A DNA stretch of 64,000 nucleotides, from the NCBI RefSeq assembly GCF_027580225.2, contig NC_073346.2, forward strand, positions 10,380,001-10,444,000, written 5' to 3'. The stretch is from Misgurnus anguillicaudatus. Lineage: Eukaryota > Chordata > Actinopteri > Cypriniformes > Cobitidae. Under the pieces are notes generated by a model that did no database searches, was not told the origin of the DNA, and saw only the letters and a list, made by a program, of their open reading frames with translations. The translations under genes and the position numbers were made by a program. Below are positions 49,076 through 59,831 of this stretch, piece after piece. Each line of letters opens with the position of its first letter. Positions within the stretch are counted from its first letter, which is position 1.

Positions 49076-49998
49076 TCAGTTTATATTTGAAGAATCCAGC
49101 TCCAAGAAAAGTTTCTGAAACACCTGAAAAGATGCCTGGGATACTGGAGATTCAATGCATCGATCCAATGAGGATAAAGACTGCCCTGGGAACACCTTTA
49201 AGGCCTCGATAACAATTCCAGCATCATTTGGGCTGCCACTCCTAGAAGATCCATTCTTTACAATTACCAGGCTTGTGCACAATTCTGAATTGAATTAAGA
49301 ATGACTCCTAAATTCCAATTCAATTCTTGAATTTGAATTGAATTTGAATTGATGTCAAAAACAGGATCAAGAATTACAATTCGAATTTGAATTAAAGGAA
49401 GCAGAATTGCAATTCATTAGAAATTCAAAGAAATTCATATACATATTATTATAAGTGAAGTGTTAAAAATGAAGCTTTCAGTATTATATGTCAGATATGA
49501 TTGCATTACATATTCTATAATTTATAATAGTTTGAACTACTTGTACAGATTACATGAACAAGAAATGTTTTCCCCCAGCAATTAATGTTAAAAACTCTAG
49601 TCACATAACAAATAATTTAGTTAGATTTTTTTTGTAATTGTAATTTTATGGAACATGATGGAACATGACTTCATTTCCCAGAATGCTTTACTTTAACCAA
49701 GTATTTAAAATGGTTGCCAAACAATGTTCCAAAGTTACTTTTCTAACACTGAATGTATGTGAGATTCTTTCTGTTGTGTGACTGTGGAATTTCTTTGAAT
49801 TGCCATGAATTTAATTCCACTTCCTGTCATTCCAATTCAAATTCCAACTTCCTGTAGGGCGGAGTCAATTCAATTCAAATTCCAATTCATGAATTGAATG
49901 GAGGCCAATTCTGAAATTCTGAATTGTGCACAAGCCTGACAATTACAGCCATCACAAGCTGCCCAAGTCCTGCCTCTTCATCATTATCCTGCAACATT
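49076..49998 (-). pseudogene. C-terminal exon of an unknown gene family, split by hAT
   Basis: Two pieces, 49939-49998 and 49076-49259, form one frame once the hAT at 49268-49938 and one duplication are removed. The upper piece reads DNDEEAGLGQLVMAVIVKNG, preceded by GTTGCAG, a fair splice acceptor. The lower ends FQVFQKLFLELDSSNIN and a stop. That ending recalls a multicopy, uncharacterised teleost family (SAMD3-like neighbours), from memory only. The hAT supplies a spurious Met. It sits inside a transposon, so it may be captured host sequence. Confidence 0.5.
49268..49938. mobile_element. hAT MITE in exon fragment, 671 bp
   Basis: It has perfect 18-bp ends CAGGCTTGTGCACAATTC, and the duplication ACAATTAC is exact (49260-49267, 49939-49946). 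AATTCAATTC-type repeats make both subterminal zones near-palindromic. Confidence 0.93.
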
Positions 49999-50315
49999 AA
50001 ACAGCAATTATGTCTTAAAACCTTTATAAATTTATACAGCTTGAATACTGAAATAATCAACGCATTAAACTTTTATATTAAAATGTTTTGAAGAAAACTG
50101 ATAATAAATTCTCATTAGAATTACAAATAATATAATTTTTTTTTGAAAAGATATATAATCTATATAATTAGGGCAAATCTTTTCCCTTCTGTCACAGCAA
50201 TAGGATACAGTCACATATTTATTTGTTAACCAAGTTACTCATGTGTATATACAAACACATACACTATATACACAATATAATATATACAATATATATTTTT
50301 AATAATATTCCTCAC

Positions 50316-50360
50316 CTTTTGTTGTGAATATAGTTCTCCCTCAGCAATGTTTCACGTTGC
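50316..50360 (-). other. Exon-like 45-base segment
   Basis: On the minus strand CCTGCAG precedes and GTGAGG follows a 45-base stretch that reads QRETLLRENYIHNK in one frame. A similar AAAAG/GTGAGGA donor lies at about 50470. It could be the exon before 49998, but the simple junction gives the wrong phase, so this is unproven. Confidence 0.3.
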
Positions 50361-52615
50361 CTGCAGGAAATTGCAGTACAATTTAGTTAATAGGTCGCAA
50401 AATTGGTTGTTAATTTTACATTATTTAGAAAGCTTAAACATTTTAAAAAGATAACGAATATCTTCCTCACCTTTTGTGGAATTAAATGAACAACGTTACA
50501 TTTCCCTTCAGTTTTGCTTCAAGTTTCGGAGGGCAGCAGACAGTCCAGTAAGACGCCTTTGTCAAACAATTCAGTCAGCCACGCGAACTTCGACATTGAA
50601 CACAATTAATTTACAGCGGATAATAGTTTTACATTAACATTTTAATCGAATACTTTGTGTATATAATTAACACAAAACTAAATAAACCGAAAAAGACCGC
50701 AGTAAAGTCACACTTATCTTTAAAACATGAACGTCCTCAGAGCGAGCGAGTGGATTAAGAGAACCCATTCAGCTGGACCATCAGTCGCAGGCCGTTTCTG
50801 AGTTCAAAGGTTCAGACTGTGGAGGTCACATAGGCAGACTGCATACGCCATTAAGCCTGGTTTGTTTAAGTTAACTAAGTATTACATTCGCAAGTCATAC
50901 GCATATTACAACAATTTACGATTAACTAAGAATAAAAGTCAACTTGTTAATATGCTGAAATAAGACAGTCTTGATGACGAATGCATCCTAGATATGCGAC
51001 CTCCTAAGGTCCTAAAGCTGAAGTTACGTCCAAACCCAGTTCGTATTAATCCTTATTGTAATTAATATTTACGAATTACAAACAAATTATACAAAGAAAC
51101 ACTGCTTATATACTTATAAGACCAAAGATTGCCCGTTAAATTTACCCGAAATGAATTTTATCCACAGTTTAAACACTACATTGACGTCACAGCCAGCGGT
51201 GATTTTCAGCAAGACTGGCCGAGGTGAGGCGCCGTTGTCCGGTATATATGAGCGCTGAGCGCCCGCTGATTATCTGAAGCTCCCATCGCCAAAAACTCGA
51301 AGGAAATGTTTAAATAGGCGATATCTTTATGAACCTACTGCAGATTCTTGTTTAAAAAACATACATTCTCGACTGAAATGCTTTCAAAACTTTGAAATTT
51401 GGCACAATAACAGAAATATTTCCTAAATCCGTCTGCTCAGAGCTCTCGACCTGCATATCAAACTGAACTGGTTTTTAATTTAAAACAGCTCATTTGTATT
51501 AAGTTGGATTTATTCAGTATTCGCTACATGCGCAGATACACAAAATGAATAGCTAAATCCTTCACAAAAACAATAAGTTGTTTTTATTCCAGTTCTTTTT
51601 AAAGAATTTTAACACAAAAAAATTACCAAACTACATGAAATTAATTTTATTAAATAAAGTTTACATATTCAATTTCATCAAATCTACAAGCCTGCAGAAT
51701 GACTTTTTACAGTGTAGTTTGTTATATTAAGAACACTGTCATTGCTGCAGTTATAATTGACGTCGTCTCTTTACATTTTTCACAGCGATCAGCTGTAAAA
51801 TGTTTTGGTCCTGCTCGATTTTTTCGTTGACTTTGAGTAAAATAATGTAAAGTTTTTCATAAGATCCTCTGGGGTCAATGTGTTAGCATGAGAAGCTTGA
51901 TGCTGTCGGGAGAACAAGCACCCGAGTGCCTCTCGTGGAAATTATTAGATGTTGATGGCTTACGTTTCTTTCCCATCTCAGAAAACCATCACAGGTTTAT
52001 CAATGCAATTAAAGTATAATTTTGTTTTGTTTGTTGATCACGAAGTACAAAATTGATGTGGAAAACTAGGACTCCGTGTACTCAGCGCGCCGCCATTGTT
52101 TGTTTACATTGTGTGACTGTTGCGCTGTAATTTCTGGAATGGATTTATGCGTTCTGTAAAAAAGGAGGAGTGGCGTTTATCGCATTTTGGGAAAAAAGGG
52201 AGAAAAGATGACAGAATAAATCGGCGGATATTGGATTTTGCGTAAAATTAAGAATTTACTTTTAAATACTGACCTGATATAATACTGATTTTGGCAGTAA
52301 CTCATTTTTTTCAAAAATGGTGTTTATCGCGTTTTGGAACCAAACTCTTCATATTTTCCTTAATTGCGCAAAAAGTCACAGTAAAACAGCTTTAGTGTGC
52401 AGATGGTTATTTTGGGAATTATGCACTTAACCGGACCTTTTATGCACATAAATTGTGCAGAATTGATGCGCCTAAATCATATTGAGTGCGCAATACTGTG
52501 CTTCCTGAGTGCAGCATTGATGCTCTAGAAGCATCCTCACATGGGAATCATCGCTCCGCAATGGAAAGTTACGTTCATAACTATTAAAACGCAAAGAGAT
52601 TAGATGCATCGTGTG

Positions 52616-52895
52616 CTCAGCACATACTGAATTGCATCCATCCAACAGCTTACTGAGACTTTATAAAATCTGATCTTTAAAACAGCCTACAGTTATTGAG
52701 TGTTCGTGTGTTGAATGACACGTTTCATCCGTCCGCTTCACCTGTGAATTAACTCAGCACATAGTGAATTGCATCCATCCAACAGCAAACCGAGACTTTA
52801 TAAAATCAGATCTTTAATAAAGCCTAACGTTACAGTTATTGTGTGTGCGTGCGTTGAATGACGCGCTTTCATCCGTCCGCTTCTCATCAGTGGAT
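52616..52895. repeat. Tandem duplication, ~137-bp units
   Basis: CTCAGCACATA-TGAATTGCAT, CCATCCAACAGC, GAGACTTTATAAAATC and CATCCGTCCGCTTC recur with a 137-base period; a third unit is started at 52890. Confidence 0.88.
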
Positions 52896-52937
52896 TAACT
52901 CAGTTTGCAAGTAAGTTACAGTGTTTCTGTGAACATT

Positions 52938-53287
52938 AAAGGTTCTCTAAGCAAATTCACACGTTTTAGACCATATAACATTTTTTGTTACATACAGCAA
53001 ACATCTCCTCACTATCTGCTTGCTTCCTGTCCGCTGATCAAACTGTAAAAAAACGTGATCTCTGTAGACAGCCCAGCCTCCACAAACTGCAATAATAACA
53101 AACTGGCCAAACCTACCACCAGAAACCATAACAAAGTGTTCTAACCAATAAACGCCAAGATGGATTTGGGGGTTGGGTTTGGGCGCGTTCATGAAAGCAC
53201 GGAAGGGAGGGGGAGGAGTTAACTACGCTCAGTTTGTTTGAAAACACATTTCAAAAATCAACACAAAGATTCGCTTAGAGAACCTTT
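52938..53287. mobile_element. 350-bp MITE, AAAGGTTCTCTAAGC ends
   Basis: The inverted ends AAAGGTTCTCTAAGCAAATT and CGCTTAGAGAACCTTT mark the element. No clear target duplication. The reverse ORF of 81 codons within has no motif. Confidence 0.75.
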
Positions 53288-53537
53288 CATATCTTTAAAT
53301 GTGCGTTTGTTCCTTCACATGAAGCTATTGAGTGTAAGATGACTTTGATTATAGTGCATAAAAACGTTTATGGTGCGTTTATAATACTTTGACGTTTTAA
53401 TCACTTGTTGTCAGTGACAACCATGGGTAACGTGCAGTATCGGAATTGGATCGGTCCTGATATCCGATCCCGCAAAAAAGGCCGGATCGGCCCGATACCG
53501 TTCCAGAATATCGGATCAGTGCATCCCTAGTTTTGAA

Positions 53538-54390
53538 ACTATAGACTGTTTGGACTTATAAACATGAACATACAGTTTTTTACCCAGATGGACTTAAAAG
53601 TTCAGAAGAAGATTGCTGGTTGTATGTAAACAAGTAGTTTCAAAGGGTCATGTTCAAATAGTAGTCATACTTGTTTTTGTTTGACAACAGAAGTGGATAA
53701 TATACAAATGTGAAATAAACTCTTGTGTTCAGACATGACGGTGTATCACACACACCACTTTTTTTATTTAACCAAGGATTTGTGGTTTCATTGAATGAGG
53801 AATACAGGCATTGTGCTACCTTCCAAAACAACATACATACAAAATACTACACACCTGGCTTAGGCTTTTTTTGGTCAAATGCGCATTCTGAAAGTACAGG
53901 ACCACAATCAAAACTCAGAAATGTAAGTATATCTCAAAACTGCCCTTTATTTGGAAAAAAACTACATAACATTAAATAGAACCCAGATAGAAACAGTTTT
54001 ATAATTCATTTATAAATTTTAAATTAAAGATAAAACTGTTTTATAATTTATTTGGTCAGATTTTCAACTAGCCATCATATTTGTATGTAGTCATAATTGA
54101 TTATACAGGTACAGTATGAACATGACTGAAAATCTTATTGGAAAACTTGAAAACTAAAAAATCTAAATGTGTGACATTACCTTCAAGCATGAAAGAGAAC
54201 AGTTGTGTAATACATATTTTTATTTGTAGTCTAGTTGGTTGCTGACAATGTTACATTTTATAAGCATTTCTAATTGTCCTCATTTAATTAATCCTTTTTA
54301 GTTAATGCAGTAAGTTTTCAATGAAATACATTTACTGACATAACATTTTTAAAATCTAATTTCTCTATTTTTTCTTAGTTTTTAAGCGAT
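53538..54390. other. No gene recognised
   Basis: Overlapping ORFs at 53640-53979 on both strands (64 and 84 codons) have no recognisable motif. The rest is AT-rich. Confidence 0.4.
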
Positions 54391-55020
54391 TACAGTTTTT
54401 CTCAATTGCTAAAACACTAAACCTTATTGTCTGAACCAAATGCTCAGTTGCCTGAACCCACTGATTGAATCAATCACTCTTTTGGCAAAACCATAAGCAC
54501 TTTTCACCTGTTTAGACACAACTTGCCAACACATTTTCATTGTGATGCACGTGTGCTGCATAATGGTAAGCACAGGTGACAAAAGTCAAACACAATTAAA
54601 GCACAAGTGTCACTACTTGAACACAACAACTCAAAATGATCACACTTGTGTCTAATGATATGAGAGAACATATACAGTAAGCCAGTTCAGAGAGCACTGG
54701 TTTGTAAGGCCCTACAATGGATAGAAATCTGAGATGAAGAGTTTATGTGAGAGGAGGTCGAGGTGGTCAGCGAAGACAAAGAACATTAATATTTGATGAA
54801 ATCAGAGCTACTGTGATTGACCATGTTCTGCACAAGATTTCTGTTTTGTCTTTTTGTACATGACTGTTCCGTAGTGTTTTTAATTTTGATTGACCCGGGG
54901 CACGATTTGGCAACATAGTTCAGTTTTGAGTAGATTGAACTGTTTTGAGGTGAAAGTTTGGTTTTGCAAAAAGAGTCTGAGTTTTTGTGAATGTAGCTTG
55001 AAAATTGGGTTTTGTGTTCA
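54391..55020 (+). mobile_element. Tc1/mariner remnant with transposase fragment
   Basis: The left end TACAGTTTTTCTCAATTGCT follows a possible TA target. At 54747-54830 the plus strand reads RGGRGGQRRQRTLIFDEIRA, the N-terminal part of a fish mariner-type transposase, then becomes unreadable. The right end is unclear (CAGTTTAGAGAAAAGG at about 55021 is a weak match) and it runs up to the last exon of the PLAAT gene. Confidence 0.6.
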
Positions 55021-55024
55021 CAGT

Positions 55025-56356
55025 TTAGAGAAAAGGAGAGCAGCTTTTAAAAAAGGGGATTAGCAATGTATACATTTTGTAAATGAATGCAGCAATACAA
55101 GGGAGTACTACACTAAACATAGCTGCAAGAGTCTTCTTCACCTGTGAATGCAGACAGAAAAACAGGTATATCAGTCCACCGTGTGATAACCTAAACACAG
55201 AAACTGCAGACTAAGCTTATGTGACCAAATCCATCCATTCATCAATTCATTCTCCACACCATCTTGTCCTCTGCAGGATCACAGAAACCCTGACAGATTA
55301 TTGCAGTGCTCACATTTATAAACACACTATCACACACACACACCTAAGGACAATTCAGTATCTAAGATTGATTGGCATGTATTGGGGTTGGATTTTACCG
55401 CATACAGTTACACAAACACATCTGTGAAATATCTGACATTGTCCAACAGTACCCGTTTCCGTACCTGATAAGACTCTGGCTTTCCATATCTTAGATTTGT
55501 GACAAAGTGCTCACAATTATTGCTGAGAGCACAATATGGATATGTCTTTCCCACATTCCTCTTTGCCTCCTTTATGATCTCACTGATATTACGAGGCTTA
55601 TGTGTGTCATCCAGAAGGTTATTGATACGGCATCGCTCATTCTTGCCAACCACATCCCGAAGTTTCTCCTCCTTCACAATGGCTATGTTAGTTGGTACTG
55701 AAACCGCACTGACACACCCAACTTGAGAATTCTCAGCTATAAATGTAAAGGAAAGAAAGTAAAAGTATCTGTATAAATGCTTAGCCATCGTGTTAAAAAA
55801 GTAATGCATTAGACTGTAATGTGAAACTGTAGCACCACACAAGCAAGTGTAATGCAGTATCTTTACTCAGAGGCTAGGTGAATCACAAAACCATCACCAA
55901 TATAGATAGCCCAGTGTTTGTATCCGACTCTGAAGATTTCAATGAGGTCTCCTGGTTTTGGCTTATCATATTAGAAGACAATCATATCAGGTGTTACATT
56001 TCAATTATAAGCAGCAAACACTGTGACAAACCATGGCCCCACATTTATGGCAGGGCCCTATTCAAGCAAAGACGTGAAACAGATGTCAATGTGTTACAGA
56101 GACAGAAAGTGAAACTTGCTACTGGTCTGTAAAATATTTAGTTATCTACAAAAGAGAGACCAACATCCTTTTCACTGTGCGGATTATTTTATAACTTACT
56201 AGTAACTACATTTGTTGCCTATACTTTGCTAAGACTGAGCAACAATGACAAACCCTTCAATTCCATAGGAATAAACTACAAAATAATAATTTTTGCATGA
56301 TGTTATTTATTTGTCAGCTTTACATTCTTTGTAAAACATACCTTAGGCAGTTCCAT
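55025..56356 (-). CDS. PLAAT/HRASLS-type phospholipase A-acyltransferase
   Basis: Four coding exons on the minus strand: 56342-56356 (MELPK, then GTATGT), 55867-55961, 55465-55708 and 55025-55141, total 471 bases, 156 codons plus stop, all junctions AG/GT and in phase (0, 2, 0). The protein has the LRAT/NlpC fold: [10 protein letters not shown], the catalytic His in [10 protein letters not shown], a second His in VIHLA, and the nucleophile Cys in [13 protein letters not shown]. The last exon gives a C-terminal hydrophobic anchor ([20 protein letters not shown]). About 160 residues is the normal family length. These enzymes cleave or transfer phospholipid acyl chains at organelle membranes. 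The acceptor at 55709-55711 was chosen because the alternative at 55737 gives an immediate stop. Which PLAAT paralogue it is cannot be told. An upstream non-coding exon is possible. Confidence 0.85.
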
Positions 56357-57185
56357 GACAACTTATCAAGCTGCTCCTCTGTTTTTGACAGTTATGCTAA
56401 AACAAATGCATAATAAAGGAAAATGTTTTTTTTGTATAGGGTGTTAATGATTTCATAAACAAAAAATGTGTTGTACTTTTACAAGCTTTAAGCATTTAGT
56501 TCACATTTATTTTTACATGAACTTTAAAGTTTAGTAAGTTAATCATGTAGATAAAACAGAGTATAAGATCTTATACTTACAGTAGTGTGTGTTTGAGAAA
56601 GATTACCATCCACATACACGTAACACCAGAGGATAAAAAAAAGTTCCTGAGGATGGTGGTTTATGGGAAAGACTGACCAATGTTGTTTAATGAATCTCAA
56701 ATTAAGTATTACAGAGCTCTGGGTCACAGCTTTCCTGTCACTACACAAAACCAATGCGAAACCAGCCGACAGATGAGCTGCAAGCCTTATTCGCCTGTCC
56801 CTGTATGACTTGAGTTAGGGTGGGTCTCCTTTGATGGCAAATTTGATTTGTTTTGGAATTTCCTGTTATGACAAACTGCTGTAGTAGGCTGCCAAGTCCT
56901 GTCTACATCCTGTCTTTTCTGGCAGAGCTGACTTTCTGAAACTCAACAATTTAAACACATACACAGCACAGTTTCATGCAAACTTGATCTTTAAAAGTAA
57001 AACGTTATAAGCCCTATGCAATGGATTCATGCGTAAGCTTCGATCATGCACAGCAAATAAGACTATCCATCATTAGCTTAACTAAGTTTAATACTCTGTG
57101 GTAAAATGCTAAATATTAATACTCATAGCTGCTTTATAATATTAGAAGCAATGCAATTATTAATAATGCAAGGATATAATGATGA
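56357..57185. other. Upstream flank of the PLAAT gene
   Basis: This would hold the 5' UTR and promoter, but no clear TATA box or CpG island stands out. ORFs here (for example 56539-56754) have no motif. Confidence 0.35.
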
Positions 57186-57563
57186 CGTGGGAAATGTTTT
57201 CTTTTTCCTTCATTCTCCTTTACAGGAGATCAACCTCTGGTTCATCCTCCTCCTTCGGTACTTCCTCCTCCCAGCAGTGTCATCTGGAACGGTGGAGGAT
57301 CTTTTCCCTCCACCGTCTTCACAATCCACCTGTTACACAAAGATCTGATACATGGACATCCACAGTTTACCAGTATTGCTGCTCCCATCTCAATAGACAT
57401 TATTAATGAGGTTATCAGCGCGCTTTATTGCCCAAACAATTTTGTCATCCAGCTATTAAATGGGTTAACAATTCCTGAATTTTCCGTCAGTTTCAATCCA
57501 TTCAGTGCCATTAACATATCTATTTTCTTCATTCCGTTCTTTTTGTGTTTCCTTCCCTCTTAA
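57186..57563 (+). other. ATG-less ORF at a splice-acceptor-like site
   Basis: A 125-codon open frame has no Met. A pyrimidine tract and TTTACAG (57219-57225) precede a proline-rich stretch (PLVHPPPSVLPPPSSVIWNG), then NEVISALYCPNNFVIQLL and a hydrophobic end before TAA. It could be a terminal exon of an unseen plus-strand gene, or chance. No family recognised. Confidence 0.3.
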
Positions 57564-57659
57564 CTGTTTAAAAAATATATATATTATATTTATTTGTTTA
57601 TTTATTTTAAACAGGCACTACAGCAAATATATGATTTGTCTAAATCTTATATCGGCTTG

Positions 57660-58145
57660 AAAATATTCTAAGAAGATCGGTATAAACCTTAAAATTATAT
57701 AAAAGTATATCCTCCACACACTGTCAAATATAACCAAAATATAGTAAATATTCCTCTAAAAACTGTCAGGTAAAAGAAACTGTAAAATATCCCAGAAATA
57801 AAAGAATTATAAAATATTTGTAAAAGTATAGATGAAAACTGTCAAATATAGTCAAACTGGATGTAAAATAATTGTAATATATGTTAAAAGAATAAATTGT
57901 AGAACATAAACATATATATTTAAAAGAATGTATGTAAATGCAAGATGATTGTAAAATATCTTCAAAATTTAAAAATATACTCGTATACAAGAACATATGA
58001 AAAGGTAAAATACTGTCAAAATATATGCAACAAAATATACGTAAATGTAAAATGACTGTAAAATATATTCAAAAATACTCGTAAAAGAATATATGAAAAT
58101 GTAAAATATTTGAGAATCATAGAATATAGTAAAATATACCACAAT
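57660..58145. repeat. AT-rich degenerate short repeats
   Basis: Many imperfect copies of GTAAAATAT and AAAATATA with ATATGAAAA, period irregular. Tyr/Phe-rich ORFs on the minus strand come from this composition. Confidence 0.7.
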
Positions 58146-58163
58146 CTCCCATTTTTCCACTCA

Positions 58164-58715
58164 TTATTCCCTTACATACACGGTAATGGTTATTTCTGTC
58201 TTTTGGAACTCTTCTTTGATTATTTCCCTTACTTTTTCCCACTCTAGTCTGTCCAGACCACACCCAATCCTGGGTATAGCCAACCTCTTTACCCTTTGTT
58301 CTTCACAATGTTTATTGAGTTCATTTATTGTCTCAACGTGCCATATATGGGCAAATCTTTGGCTTTTTCTTTTGTTTTTAAGTGAAAAATTGTTCTTTGT
58401 CCTTCCTGTGTTACCACGCACTGTCCCACTGCTCCCCGCTGCTGAACTACTTTGTCTACTTTGTCGTACCTTTCCCTAAATGCACAATGCTATGCCTTTC
58501 CCGAATGCACAGTCTTTGCTAATGCAATGAGCTAATGCTTCATCTTCTGGGCTGTTGAATAGGTCCTCCTTTAGTTCTTTGAGTGTAACTTTTGTGTTCT
58601 GTTGAGAAATGTCAATCTGTTGTTGTTTTCTTGTGTTGGATTCCCTCTTTTGGGCCTGCAGTTCCTGCAGGTCCAATCTTACCGTATCCCGTAGGAGCAC
58701 CCAATCCGCCAATGG
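58164..58715 (-). pseudogene. Macro domain (TARG1/OARD1-like) in retroelement
   Basis: The N-terminal part (58476-58712) ends in LKEDLFNSPEDEALAHCISK and CAFGKGIA, the ADP-ribose-binding start of a macro domain. The C-terminal part (58164-58421) has AIPRIGCGLDRLEWEKVREI, including the Asp that acts in TARG1-type enzymes. A middle segment is readable in a third frame, so two frameshifts break the domain. A helical, Gln-rich stretch precedes it, possibly the integrase tail. Macro domains bind or remove ADP-ribose. It lies directly after integrase, where env would be. Confidence 0.75.
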
Positions 58716-58797
58716 AGTGATTTCTGCATCTGGATGTGCATGAGAGATGGTTTTCTCTTTGGAAAAACTTGAAACAAGAGCATTCAGTTTGGTGAAG

Positions 58798-59430
58798 TAT
58801 GTTCTGTGATCAATATTTTTTGTGTTCAGGGTGCACTGGGGTGAACGGACCAGGAATTGAACGACCCGTCAGAAGTTTAAATGGTGTAAATGAGGTTGTA
58901 CGGTTAATCGACGATTGTACAGACAAGAGCGCCAGGGGCAACGCTGTTACCCAAGTCACTTTCATCTGCGTACAGATTTTCGGGATTTTTGTTTTCAGCG
59001 TGAGATTCATGCGTTCAGCTTTCCCCTGTGACTGAGAATGATATACGGTAATGAAACGGAAATGCAATTCCAGTGCACTCTCAACCTTCTGCATATCTGC
59101 ATTCTTAAAGTGTGTACCGTTATCGGAGTGAATTATCCGTAGAAAACCATGACACGGGATATTTTGATTAATGAGACACTTATCAGCGAAATTGTATTTT
59201 CCTTCCTTGTGTGCCACGCCTCTTGCCAACCCGAAAACGCATCAATGAAAACCATAAGGTCAAGTTTACCTTCCACTCCCTCCCCCATGTCTGTGTAATC
59301 GATAACCACTTCCTCACCAGGTCCCCGTGGAGGGAAGACACCTGGGGCACATTTCACTCCAGCACGTACATTTTGAATGGAGCATAACCTGCAGTTAGCG
59401 ATAAATTCTTTAACTGTAGCAGATAGGTAT
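58798..59430 (-). pseudogene. Retroviral integrase remnant
   Basis: The blocks seen on the minus strand are a CRLC zinc-binding piece (near 59395), VVIDYTDMGEG with the first catalytic Asp, FIDAFSGWQEA, IHSDNGTHFKNA with the second Asp, and SQSQGKAERMNLTL with the Glu (58810-59357). One frameshift near 59150 separates the two ORFs. All three catalytic residues are present but not in one frame. Confidence 0.85.
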
Positions 59431-59831
59431 GGGTGCCACCACTGGCTAAGATTGGAAACGGTTTGTTTGATTTCAACATGTTAGGGGGTGTGTGCTTGAG
59501 TGATAAGGGGTTTTACCATGCTGGGCAGAATTACGGGTCTACCGTCACGCCCTACCCAGCCAGTTTTCATCCGTACAGCTCCTTTTTGGAGCCACATGGA
59601 TTTTTCCTCAGGTGATGCTTTATCTTGTTCTACTGCTATGTTTTGGATCGGGCAAAATGCCGGTGGTACATTCTTATGTTGTATCCTGCAATACCATCTG
59701 CGTTACCTACCCTGCACCTGTCTCTGCTGCTAAAGCTATGATATCTTCCTGATGTTTAATAGGTTTGTTGTTAGCTGCTATAAATCCCCATCCCTTTACA
59801 ATTCTGTTTTTACAGCCCCCACTGCGTATGC
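59431..59831 (-). other. RNase H to integrase junction, degenerate
   Basis: After the TAG that ends the RNase H frame, a few further residues (AYAVG) are still readable, then the frame is lost. No other block could be placed. Plus-strand ORFs here are shadows. Confidence 0.45.

Larger units (their letters stand above)
48310..51714. mobile_element. 3.4-kb CACTG element carrying a gene fragment
   Basis: The ends CACTGTAAAAA and TTTTTACAGTG are flanked by TA (48308-48309 and 51715-51716). The inverted ends are short (11 bases). Inside are a tandem duplication, minus-strand exon-like pieces, a hAT, and a CpG-richer zone with TATATAT at 51241-51250. Short ends lower confidence in the exact pairing. 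Confidence 0.55.
47937..52353. mobile_element. 4.4-kb TIR element inside the hAT
   Basis: Inverted ends of ~25 bases: TATGAAGAGTTTGGTTCCAA at the left and its complement TTGGAACCAAACTCTTCATA at the right, followed by AACGC(A/G)ATAAA in both. An ATAT target duplication is possible but ambiguous. The superfamily is unassigned. It contains the CACTG element at 48310-51714. Confidence 0.7.
47421..53529. mobile_element. hAT element, 6109 bp, with nested elements
   Basis: The ends TAGGGATGCACCGAT and ATCAGTGCATCCCTA are flanked by GTTTTAAA (47413-47420) and GTTTTGAA (53530-53537), seven of eight matching. Both subterminal regions carry CCGAT/CCGATA motifs. It contains a CA microsatellite, a 4.4-kb TIR element, and a 350-bp MITE. 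No hAT transposase was recognised. Confidence 0.8.

Noticed and set aside
55736..55742. Alternative PLAAT exon 3 acceptor (TATAG before CTGAG)
   Set aside because: Joined to exon 2 it gives an immediate TGA. The acceptor at 55709-55711 keeps the frame and the family alignment.
57766..58160. Tyr/Phe/Ile-rich reverse ORFs resembling membrane proteins
   Set aside because: Low-complexity AT repeats translated; no signal or domain.
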